The notes below the pieces were generated by a model. That model had not been told where the DNA came from. It made no database searches and saw only the letters and a program-made list of their open reading frames with translations. A program made the translations under genes and the position numbers. DNA of 9,122 bases from Frankiaceae bacterium (GTDB lineage: Bacteria > Actinomycetota > Actinomycetes > JAVEEB01), in assembly GCA_030840665.1 (NCBI GenBank), contig JAVEEB010000081.1, positions 1 through 9,122 of the forward strand. Direction: 5' to 3'. This document shows positions 1 to 5,958 of this stretch, piece by piece (within the stretch, counting starts at the first letter, position 1; each line of letters begins with the position of its first letter).

Positions 1-410
1 ACCGAGTCCTGAGCCGCGACGGCCTCTGGGTCGACGCACCCTTCTCCTCGTACGGGGTTCAGCCCCTCATGCGGTTGACGCTGACGCGCAACTCGCAGCG
101 CAAAGTGATCCACGCGACGGCCGATCACCGCTGGTTCGTGTCTGCACACAAGGACCAGGAAGTCGTCACGCGTGCCCTGCAGTCGGGGCAACGGCTCGTG
201 TCGGTCTCCCCGCTGCGGCCTCTCGTCGGCGCATCCGCACCCATGCCGCTTCCCGCCCGTCACGACGGCACGAACGGCACGAACGGCACGAACGGCGCAG
301 CGTGGGTCGTGGAGTCGGTGGAGGAGACCGACCGCGTCGAAGAAGTTTTCTGCGCAGAGGTCGAGGACGGTCACGCGTTCGTCCTCGCGGACAACCTGTT
401 GACCGGCAAC
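1..410 (+). other. Intein (C-terminal part) in DnaG, probable class 3 mini-intein
   Basis: A protein-splicing element translated in frame with dnaG. The N-terminal block A lies left of the window. Block B is visible as HATADHRWFV (T and H of the TxxH motif; Trp codon at 132-134). Blocks F/G are EVFCAEVEDGHAFV followed by NLLTGN, with the last Asn at 408-410 and a +1 Cys at 411-413. Trp two residues after the block B His, Cys at block F position 4 (nt 351-353, where class 1 inteins usually have Asp) and Thr at block G position 5 (nt 402-404) together form the WCT set that defines class 3 inteins. The penultimate residue is Gly rather than the usual His. Only about 75 residues separate blocks B and F, too few for a LAGLIDADG endonuclease, so this is a mini-intein. 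Assignment as an intein is firm; the class 3 call is by motif and cannot be completed without residue 1. Confidence 0.88.
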
Positions 411-2084
411 TGTTTCGGGTGCGGCGAAGGCGGCGACGTCATCACCTTCCTACAGAAGGTCGAGCACCTGTCGTTCTCCGAAGCGGTCGAGCAACTGGCC
501 GGCCGCGCGGGCATCGAGCTCCGGTACGAGGAAGGCAGCGCCGCCCTCGGCAAGGAGAAGGGCCAGCGCGGTCGTCTCGTGGCGGCCCACGCAGCGGCCG
601 CCGCTTTCTACACCGAACAGCTCGCGAGCCCCGAGGCGATCGCGGGCCGGCGGTTTCTGGCGGAGCGCGGCTTCGACGCCGACAGCGCCGTCCGGTATGG
701 CGTCGGCTACGCGCCCAAGGGCTGGGACGCGCTGACGACCCATCTGCGGGGCAAGGGCTTTCACCCCGACGAACTGTCGACGGCGGGCCTTGCGAAGCCG
801 GGGCAGCGCGGCCCCATCGACCGTTTCCGCGGCCGCCTGGTGTGGCCGATTGCGGACATCGCCGGCGACATCATCGGGTTCGGTGCCCGCAAGTTGTACG
901 ACGACGACAACGGCCCCAAATACCTCAACACCCCCGAGACGCCGCTGTACAAGAAATCTTCAGTCCTGTATGGGCTTTCGCTCGCGAAAAGCGAGATCGC
1001 GAAGCGCCAGCAGGTCGTCGTCGTCGAGGGCTACACCGACGTGATGGCCTGCCATCTGGCCGGCGTCCCGACCGCGGTCGCGACTTGCGGCACGAGCTTC
1101 GGCGAGGAGCACATCCGCGTCCTGCGCCGGCTGCTGATGGACCAGGCGGAGCACAGCGGCGAGGTGATCTTCACGTTCGACGGCGACGCGGCCGGGCAGA
1201 AGGCCGCCCTGCGCGCGTTCGCCGACGAGCAGAAGTTCGTGCTGCAGACGTTCGTGGCCGTGACGCCGGGCGGCCTCGACCCGTGTGAGCTCCGCCTCGC
1301 CAAGGGCGACGCGGCCGTGCGCGACCTGGTGGCCGGTCGGGTGCCGCTGTTCGAGTTCGCTCTTCGTACGACGATCGAGAAGTTCAACCTGGACACCACC
1401 GAGGGCCGGCTCGCCGCCCTCGACGCCGCGGCGCCCATCGTCGGCGGGATCCGCGACCGGGGCCTCCGCCAGCGGTACGCCGTGAACCTCGACCGCTGGC
1501 TCGGCTTCATGGACGAGGCCTTCGTCTTGCAGCGGGTCGTCGAGCACGCGGGCGACACCCCCGGCGGCCGCAGGCCCGCGGCCGCTCCCGTCAAGGCCGC
1601 CCCGGACCCGCGCGACGCCGGGCTGCTCGTCGAACGCGAGACGCTCAAGCTCGCCATCCAGCGGCCGGCCATGATCGGGCCGCGGTTCGACGCGCTGCCC
1701 GAGGACGTGTTCACCGCGCCCGCGTACGAGGCCGTGCGCGACGCGATCCTGGCCGCCGGTGGTTGCGTCGCCAGCACGGGCGGTGGGGCCTGGGTGGCCG
1801 CCGTGGCGACCGGCGCGGACGACGACGTCACCCGCAGCCTCGTCACCGAGCTGGCGGTCGAACCGCTCATGTCCGGCAACGGCGTCGATGATCGCTACGT
1901 CGCCGAGCACCTCGCCCGCATCCAGGAAATCGCCGTTACCCGGCAGATCGTCCGGATCAAGTCCAGGCTGCAGCGGGTCAACCCCGTGGAACAGGCGGAT
2001 GATTACAACAAGCTCTTCGGCGAGCTCATCGCGCTCGAGGGCTTCAAAAAGCGCCTCCGCGCGCAAGGAATAGCGGGCCTTTGA
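3..2084 (+). CDS. dnaG: DNA primase DnaG, 5'-truncated by the window and interrupted by an intein
   Basis: DnaG makes the RNA primers for lagging-strand synthesis at the fork, working with the DnaB helicase. The reading frame is open from the first full codon (nt 3), so the true start lies upstream; the ATG at 69 is internal to the intein. Intein sequence runs to nt 410 and the C-extein starts at Cys 411. The C-extein begins with CFGCGEGGD, the second half of the CHC2-type zinc ribbon. It continues with the primase core (RFRGRLVWPI, GFGAR, KYLNTPET). The TOPRIM domain follows: EGYTDVM with Glu at nt 1026, CGTSFG, and FDGDAAGQKA with Asp codons at nt 1179 and 1185. The last third, after a Pro/Ala-rich linker near nt 1560-1620, fits the DnaB-binding region. 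The C-extein is 557 aa, which with a usual N-terminal stretch of about 60 aa gives a normal DnaG length. It ends in TGA, 115 nt before rpoD on the same strand, the classic dnaG-rpoD order. All visible TOPRIM acidic residues are intact, so the spliced enzyme should be active. Confidence 0.96.
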   Translation, partial: RVLSRDGLWVDAPFSSYGVQPLMRLTLTRNSQRKVIHATADHRWFVSAHKDQEVVTRALQSGQRLVSVSPLRPLVGASAPMPLPARHDGTNGTNGTNGAAWVVESVEETDRVEEVFCAEVEDGHAFVLADNLLTGNCFGCGEGGDVITFLQKVEHLSFSEAVEQLAGRAGIELRYEEGSAALGKEKGQRGRLVAAHAAAAAFYTEQLASPEAIAGRRFLAERGFDADSAVRYGVGYAPKGWDALTTHLRGKGFHPDELSTAGLAKPGQRGPIDRFRGRLVWPIADIAGDIIGFGARKLYDDDNGPKYLNTPETPLYKKSSVLYGLSLAKSEIAKRQQVVVVEGYTDVMACHLAGVPTAVATCGTSFGEEHIRVLRRLLMDQAEHSGEVIFTFDGDAAGQKAALRAFADEQKFVLQTFVAVTPGGLDPCELRLAKGDAAVRDLVAGRVPLFEFALRTTIEKFNLDTTEGRLAALDAAAPIVGGIRDRGLRQRYAVNLDRWLGFMDEAFVLQRVVEHAGDTPGGRRPAAAPVKAAPDPRDAGLLVERETLKLAIQRPAMIGPRFDALPEDVFTAPAYEAVRDAILAAGGCVASTGGGAWVAAVATGADDDVTRSLVTELAVEPLMSGNGVDDRYVAEHLARIQEIAVTRQIVRIKSRLQRVNPVEQADDYNKLFGELIALEGFKKRLRAQGIAGL
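267..293 (+). repeat. Three perfect 9-bp tandem repeats encoding Gly-Thr-Asn
   Basis: GGCACGAAC occurs three times head to tail, in frame, giving GTNGTNGTN followed by one more Gly. It sits in the middle of the intein between blocks B and F, in the surface region where homing endonuclease domains are inserted in full-length inteins. It most likely forms a flexible linker, and being made of whole codons it can change copy number by slippage without breaking the frame. Confidence 0.9.
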
Positions 2085-2093
2085 GCGCCCGTT

Positions 2094-2111
2094 CGGCGGT
2101 CACAGCCGCCG
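2094..2111 (+). terminator. Weak hairpin in the dnaG-rpoD gap
   Basis: CGGCGGT and GCCGCCG can pair (7 bp, one G-U) around a CACA loop, 9 nt after the dnaG stop codon. Only a short ATTTCC stretch follows, with no real U-tract. It could be a weak terminator or attenuator that uncouples rpoD from dnaG, or simply chance pairing in G+C-rich DNA. The rest of the 115-nt gap shows no convincing -35/-10 pair. Confidence 0.3.
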
Positions 2112-2199
2112 ATTTCCTGCCGATGACGCAAACTGAGACCATGTACGACGCCACCAGCCCCGGTGCGCGCGCCAGGTTCGACGGAAGGCCGACATCCAA

Positions 2200-3378
2200 G
2201 TGAGTCCCACCGCACTGCCTCGTGAGGCACAGGTCGACGAGGTCAAGGACCTGATCACCCGGGGTAAAGAGCAAGGCTTCCTCACGTCCGAGGAGATCGG
2301 CATCGCCCTCACGGCCGCCGAGCTCCCGCCTGAGCAGACCGACACGGTGCTCAAGGTCCTCGCCGACGAGGGCATCGAGGTCGTCGAAGGCGGCGACGAG
2401 GAGGAAGAGGACGACCGTCCCGCCCCCGGGAAGCGTCGCGCCGACGAAGAGGTCTCCCTCAAGGCGCCGACCAACGACCCGGTCCGCATGTACCTCAAGG
2501 AGATCGGCAAGGTCCCGCTCCTCACCGCCGAGGAGGAGGTAGACCTCGCCAAGCGCATCGAGGCAGGCCTGTTCGCCGCCGAGAAGATGGCAACGGCGAC
2601 GAAGAAGCCGACCGACAAGATGCGCAAGGAGTTCGACTGGATCGAGCGCGACGGCGAGATCGCCAAGCGCAAGCTCGTCGAGGCCAACCTGCGCCTCGTA
2701 GTGTCGATAGCCAAGCGCTACGTCGGTCGCGGCATGCTCTTCCTCGACCTCATCCAGGAGGGCAACCTCGGCCTTATCCGCGCGGTCGAGAAGTTCGACT
2801 ACACCAAGGGCTACAAGTTCTCGACGTACGCGACCTGGTGGATCCGTCAGGCCATCACGCGGGCGATAGCCGATCAGGCGCGCACCATCCGCATCCCCGT
2901 CCACATGGTCGAGACGATCAACAAACTCGTCCGCATCCAGCGTCAGCTCCTGCAGGACCTGGGCCGCGAGCCCACTCCCGAGGAGATCGCGAAGGAGATG
3001 GACCTCACCCCCGAGCGGGTGCGCGAGATCCAGAAGGTGTCCCAAGAGCCGGTGTCCCTCGAGACCCCCATCGGTGAAGAAGAGGACTCCAGCCTCGGCG
3101 ACTTCATCGAGGACTCGGACGCGGTCGTCCCCGTCGACGCCGCGAGTTTCATCCTGCTGCAGGAGCAGCTCGACTCCGTGCTCCACACGTTGAGCGACCG
3201 TGAGAAGAAGGTCATCCAGCTCCGGTTCGGCCTCACGGACGGCCACCCGCGCACGTTAGAAGAAGTGGGCCGGGAGTTCGGCGTGACCCGCGAGCGCATA
3301 CGGCAGATCGAGTCCAAGACGCTGTCCAAGCTCCGCCACCCGTCACGGTCGCAGAAGCTGCGCGACTACCTCGAATAA
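2200..3378 (+). CDS. rpoD: Principal RNA polymerase sigma factor (SigA/HrdB/RpoD type)
   Basis: The primary sigma factor directs core RNA polymerase to housekeeping promoters. The 392-aa protein has the full group 1 architecture. A short acidic region 1.1 spans residues about 10-72, including a DEEEEDD run. Region 1.2 begins at [18 protein letters not shown] (92-109). Region 2 has [35 protein letters not shown] and [20 protein letters not shown] (about 160-225), covering core binding and -10 recognition. Region 3 spans about 234-312 ([10 protein letters not shown] onward). Region 4.2 carries the -35-binding helix-turn-helix [20 protein letters not shown] (352-371). The N-terminus is short compared with HrdB proteins that carry long acidic or Lys/Ala-rich extensions. 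The GTG at 2200 is the only usable start I can find: an in-frame TGA lies at 2134 and no other ATG/GTG intervenes. GGAAGG at 2183-2188 can serve as ribosome binding site, at a longish 11-nt spacing. The last nine codons (SQKLRDYLE) and the stop recur at 5662-5691. Confidence 0.97.
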   Translation: MSPTALPREAQVDEVKDLITRGKEQGFLTSEEIGIALTAAELPPEQTDTVLKVLADEGIEVVEGGDEEEEDDRPAPGKRRADEEVSLKAPTNDPVRMYLKEIGKVPLLTAEEEVDLAKRIEAGLFAAEKMATATKKPTDKMRKEFDWIERDGEIAKRKLVEANLRLVVSIAKRYVGRGMLFLDLIQEGNLGLIRAVEKFDYTKGYKFSTYATWWIRQAITRAIADQARTIRIPVHMVETINKLVRIQRQLLQDLGREPTPEEIAKEMDLTPERVREIQKVSQEPVSLETPIGEEEDSSLGDFIEDSDAVVPVDAASFILLQEQLDSVLHTLSDREKKVIQLRFGLTDGHPRTLEEVGREFGVTRERIRQIESKTLSKLRHPSRSQKLRDYLE

Positions 3379-3407
3379 ATCGATCGTGTACGACGAGAAG
3401 CCCGCCG
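3348..3407 (+). repeat. Direct repeat, copy 1: rpoD 3' tail plus start of terminator
   Basis: Nt 3348-3399 are identical over 52 nt to 5661-5712. After one inserted A in copy 2 the match continues through GCCCGCCG (3400-3407 against 5714-5721). The segment covers the last nine rpoD codons, the stop, 20 nt of downstream spacer and the left arm of the terminator. This is the genuine rpoD end. Confidence 0.97.
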
Positions 3408-3428
3408 CAGAGTCGCTACCGGCGGGCT
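3399..3428 (+). terminator. rpoD terminator hairpin (T1)
   Basis: AGCCCGCCG (3399-3407) and CGGCGGGCT (3420-3428) form a perfect 9-bp stem around a 12-nt loop, 20 nt after the rpoD stop. Outer GAG/CTC pairing is possible with a one-base bulge. There is no U-tract, as is common for actinobacterial terminators. It shares its stem base with hairpins at 5713 and 7062 but has a different, longer loop. Confidence 0.8.
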
Positions 3429-3450
3429 CTCGCGTGTCGTGGGGCGACTC

Positions 3451-3526
3451 GCGGCATATGTCGGCGCCGTCCCATTTCTCACCCGAACGGGCCGGCGACA
3501 TTCGCCTGATCGGCCTATCAAGAGCG
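3451..3526 (+). promoter_or_regulatory. Conserved upstream element, copy 1
   Basis: This 76-nt stretch aligns without gaps to 5791-5866. The left 35 nt differ at three positions and include the exact 17-mer GTCCCATTTCTCACCCG. The middle 30 nt are poorly conserved, and the right end shares TATCAAG at the same distance. Just inside, CCCG-AA-CGGG can form a small hairpin, and copy 2 has ACCC-GTTT-GGGT at the same place. It lies between a terminator and a secreted-protein gene, so a promoter/operator or a 5'-UTR element is likely; I do not recognise it as a known riboswitch. The rest of 3379-3643 shows no gene. Confidence 0.5.
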
Positions 3527-3643
3527 GCGTCGACACGTCACGATGTGTCTGCGGCAGTGGGGCCGCCAGGGGGATCGAGTGCCGCACCTCGCGGCGCGTC
3601 TCGCGACAGCGAGCACGCCCTGATCGGCGAGAGAGGCACCACC

Positions 3644-5548
3644 GTGAAGCTGGCCAGCGCGCCATCAAGTGCGCGGAACAGCCGCCTCAACCGTCCAGAG
3701 ACGCACATGGTGCGCGCCCGTGCGGTCACGCGACGGGTCCTCGCCGCCGTCGGCGCAGCCGTCATCTGTCTCGTGGCCGCTGGAACAACGACCGCAACGG
3801 CACAGGCAGCGGGAGGTCAGCTCCCGTTTCCCCCACAGGTCGCCCCATCCACGTCGCAACTGTGGCTGAGTGACACGGCGACACAGGTCAGCATCCCGTA
3901 TGCCACCTACAGCCTCAGCTCGAACGCCGCCGTCTTCTACGCGATCATCGCGGGGCCGGACGTCGACCCGGCCGGCAACGGGCCGACCGTCGCCGACGGC
4001 CTCTGTGCCGGCAGCGCGACCGGCACGTGCACCCTCACGGGGTTGCGTCCGACCGTGTACGAGGACACCGTTCGCATCTTCTCCCTCGATACTCCGGCGA
4101 CGACGCTCGCCGACTCCGCTGTCACTGGCGCGCTCACGGCGGACGTCTCCGTCCGTCGCAACAGCGAGCCGGACGTCGCACGACTGACGCCGACGAGCGG
4201 GTTCGTCTCCACGGCCGAGGACAATGCTGTGTACGTCGGCCTCAACATTGCGGCCGGGTTCGACATCAGCGCGCTCGCCGCTTCCGGGCAGCCGACGCCG
4301 AATGTCTCATTGACGGTCACGTTCCGCATCGACTCGAGCGGGCCGCCCCCGATCGTCGTGACTGGGCTGACCAACGTGGTGACGACGAGCCTGCCGCCGT
4401 CGTGCCGGCAGGACCTCACGTGCTGGCAGGTGATCGGGACGGCGACCACCGGCTCGAGCGGGATCGGTCATGTGAGCGTCGCCATCACCGAGCTGTACGG
4501 CCAGGTCGGGGTGTACGCAGTCCCGGACTTCGTGGGTTACCACGCGACGGCCGCCTTCCAGACGGTCCTCGAGGCTCCCGTCGCGGCGATCACCGGTGTC
4601 GTGAACGGCCGCACGTACACGATGGCGACCTTGCCGTCGATCGGATGCACTCAGGACGGCGTGCCCGGCGGTGCCGCGGCAGTGACCGTCGACACGTCGA
4701 CCATGCATGATCTGTTGATCACCTGCGGTTACGTCGACGCCCGGATCACCGTTTCGGACCTCAGCCTGCGGCCGCTGGTGCCGGCGGACATGACGGTCAT
4801 GGCGACATCGGATGCGGGCACACCGGTGCCCTTCGCGATCCGTTCCGTGTTTCCGGCAACGTGCGACCACGCTGCCGGGTCCCTCTTCGCGATGGGCGCG
4901 ACCGTTGTCACGTGCGACGCGGGGTGGGGCGCGTCGCAGTTCACGGTCACCGTGGTGGTGGCCCCACCGGTCATGGTCGCTCCACGTCAAGTCGTCGCGT
5001 ACGCCGACGGCACCGCGGGTGTTTCCGTCAGCTTCGTGGCCGCCGCGTCGTCGATGGGAGTTGCGGTTCCCGTGGCCTGCGACCACGCGACCGGGTCCGT
5101 CTTCGTGCTGGGCACCACGCGCGTGACGTGCTCAGCTGTCAACCCGACCGGCGACTCGGTCACGGTGCAGTTCCCCGTGGTCGTGAAGCTCGGCGGCGTC
5201 GCCTTCCGCGCACCGCTGTCCCGCGGCGGGACGATCCGACGGGGCACACGCCTCCACGTGCAGTTTCGTCTCCTGCGTGCAGACGGCCGCACGTCCATCT
5301 CCAACGCGGATGCGATGTCGCTACTGCGTGCGGGACGGGTGACGGTCGTGTGGGGTAAGGCCGGGTCATCGACTGCCACGGCCGTAAGGGTCAGCTACGA
5401 CACGGTGCTGCACGCCTTCACGGGCTCGACGGTCGTGACGAGCAGCTGGCGGCGTGGGTCGACCTACAGCGTGACCGCGACCGCTAGAGCCGCTGACGGC
5501 ACAGCAGTTGGAGGCCGGTCCATCCGGATCGCGGTGGTCGCCGGCTGA
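3644..5548 (+). CDS. Secreted Ig-like/HYR-domain protein, function unknown (gene A)
   Basis: A putative exported, possibly surface-located or adhesive protein of unknown function, 634 aa from the GTG. The GTG at 3644 has a good ribosome binding site, GAGAGAGG at 3629-3636; an ATG at 3707 (613 aa, weaker site) is a real alternative that gives a tidier signal peptide. The longer open frame from 3386 would run through the rpoD terminator and is not credible. Numbering from Met 3707: Sec signal peptide 1-34 (VTRR, hydrophobic core VLAAVGAAVICLVAA, AQA cleavage site). Beta-rich Ig-like sequence follows to about 350. Two HYR-like repeats come next, at 354-418 (Cys 386/403) and 422-493 (Cys 458/475), sharing the CDHA[AT]GS...TCxA pattern. 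A C-terminal segment (497-612; FRAPLSRGG, VSYDTVLHAFTG) faintly resembles the PxKF domain often found after HYR repeats. There is no transmembrane anchor or LPXTG-like motif at the end. The downstream neighbour is a shorter relative with a similar upstream region. No catalytic motif was seen. Confidence 0.82.
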   Translation: MKLASAPSSARNSRLNRPETHMVRARAVTRRVLAAVGAAVICLVAAGTTTATAQAAGGQLPFPPQVAPSTSQLWLSDTATQVSIPYATYSLSSNAAVFYAIIAGPDVDPAGNGPTVADGLCAGSATGTCTLTGLRPTVYEDTVRIFSLDTPATTLADSAVTGALTADVSVRRNSEPDVARLTPTSGFVSTAEDNAVYVGLNIAAGFDISALAASGQPTPNVSLTVTFRIDSSGPPPIVVTGLTNVVTTSLPPSCRQDLTCWQVIGTATTGSSGIGHVSVAITELYGQVGVYAVPDFVGYHATAAFQTVLEAPVAAITGVVNGRTYTMATLPSIGCTQDGVPGGAAAVTVDTSTMHDLLITCGYVDARITVSDLSLRPLVPADMTVMATSDAGTPVPFAIRSVFPATCDHAAGSLFAMGATVVTCDAGWGASQFTVTVVVAPPVMVAPRQVVAYADGTAGVSVSFVAAASSMGVAVPVACDHATGSVFVLGTTRVTCSAVNPTGDSVTVQFPVVVKLGGVAFRAPLSRGGTIRRGTRLHVQFRLLRADGRTSISNADAMSLLRAGRVTVVWGKAGSSTATAVRVSYDTVLHAFTGSTVVTSSWRRGSTYSVTATARAADGTAVGGRSIRIAVVAG

Positions 5549-5660
5549 CAGGCCGCAGTGTGGGGTGATCCGCGCAATGTCCGCGATCTTGCAACCTGAC
5601 GGCGTCGAGATCCGTCTATGAGCCGAACGCATGTGCCACAGGGGACCCATTCGGCCACGT
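5549..5660. other. Gap between gene A and the duplicated rpoD tail
   Basis: 112 nt with no gene and no strong hairpin close behind the gene A stop. Gene A therefore has no obvious terminator of its own before the hairpin at 5713, which may serve it. Similarity to rpoD ends abruptly at about nt 5660, marking the left edge of the duplicated segment. Confidence 0.5.
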
Positions 5661-5721
5661 GTCGCAGAAGCTGCGCGACTACCTCGAATAAATCGATCGT
5701 GTACGACGAGAAAGCCCGCCG
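5661..5721 (+). pseudogene. Direct repeat, copy 2: detached rpoD 3' end fragment
   Basis: This piece carries TCG-CAG-AAG-CTG onward, coding SQKLRDYLE and TAA, exactly as at the end of rpoD, plus the 20-nt spacer after the stop. Nothing upstream continues the sigma factor reading frame, so it is a fragment left by duplication or recombination and not a gene. The repeat distance to copy 1 is 2313 nt, and the interval holds gene A. Confidence 0.93.
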
Positions 5722-5744
5722 ATGCGAACGCGCATCGGCGGGCT
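5713..5744 (+). terminator. Strong hairpin terminator (T2)
   Basis: AGCCCGCCGATGCG (5713-5726) and CGCATCGGCGGGCT (5731-5744) form a perfect 14-bp stem with an AACG loop, extended by GAG/CTC outer pairs with one bulged A. A copy of the rpoD tail precedes it. It is placed to end transcripts from gene A. The 45 nt 5704-5748 match 7053-7097 at all but one position. Confidence 0.85.
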
Positions 5745-5790
5745 TCTCGCTTGTGGTGGCCCTTTCGCCTTACCGGCGGACGCTGCGCAC

Positions 5791-5866
5791 GCGGCATTTG
5801 TCGGCGGGGTCCCATTTCTCACCCGTTTGGGTTGTCAGGGTTGGCCCGAATGGCGTATCAAGTGCG
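5791..5866 (+). promoter_or_regulatory. Conserved upstream element, copy 2, with possible promoter
   Basis: Gap-free counterpart of 3451-3526, including GTCCCATTTCTCACCCG at 5809-5825. Inside it, TTGTCA (5832-5837) and TATCAA (5856-5861) are spaced by 18 nt and could be -35 and -10 boxes of a housekeeping promoter. The -10 is conserved in copy 1 but the -35 is not, so the promoter reading is tentative. The stretch 5867-5944 before the gene B ribosome binding site shows nothing else I can name. Confidence 0.45.
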
Positions 5867-5958
5867 CGAAAAGTGCCCCAGGATGAGCGGGTGCCAGCCG
5901 TCGAGGGGCTGCGGGCGCCCGATCGTGTCCCGATTGGTCATCCTGGAAGGAACCGTCT

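Noticed and set aside
69..71. ATG at nt 69 as start of dnaG
   Set aside because: The frame is open upstream to the window edge with intein-like sequence, and the ATG lies inside the intein just before block B; the true start must be further left.
2044..3246. 400-aa open frame on the minus strand opposite rpoD
   Set aside because: It is the mirror frame of a strongly conserved sigma factor gene; its Leu/Asp/Val-rich text has no recognisable fold and no ribosome binding site.
3478..3511. Flagellar-sigma promoter (CTCA ... GCCGATAA)
   Set aside because: CTCA is present in both upstream elements, but the GCC-GA-like text lies about 22 nt away and matches poorly; the expected spacing is about 15-16 nt.
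3451..3640. Known riboswitch such as c-di-AMP or c-di-GMP type
   Set aside because: I could not match the conserved core sequences of those classes; only small local hairpins are visible.
3386..3643. Upstream in-frame extension of gene A to nt 3386
   Set aside because: It would translate straight through the rpoD terminator hairpin and the conserved upstream element, and the peptide looks like random high-G+C text with no domain.
3348..5721. Classical integrative element with attachment sites at the rpoD 3' end
   Set aside because: The interval contains only one secreted-protein gene, with no integrase or excision gene, and similarity extends beyond the repeat into the upstream elements. 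Kept only as an alternative in the findings.
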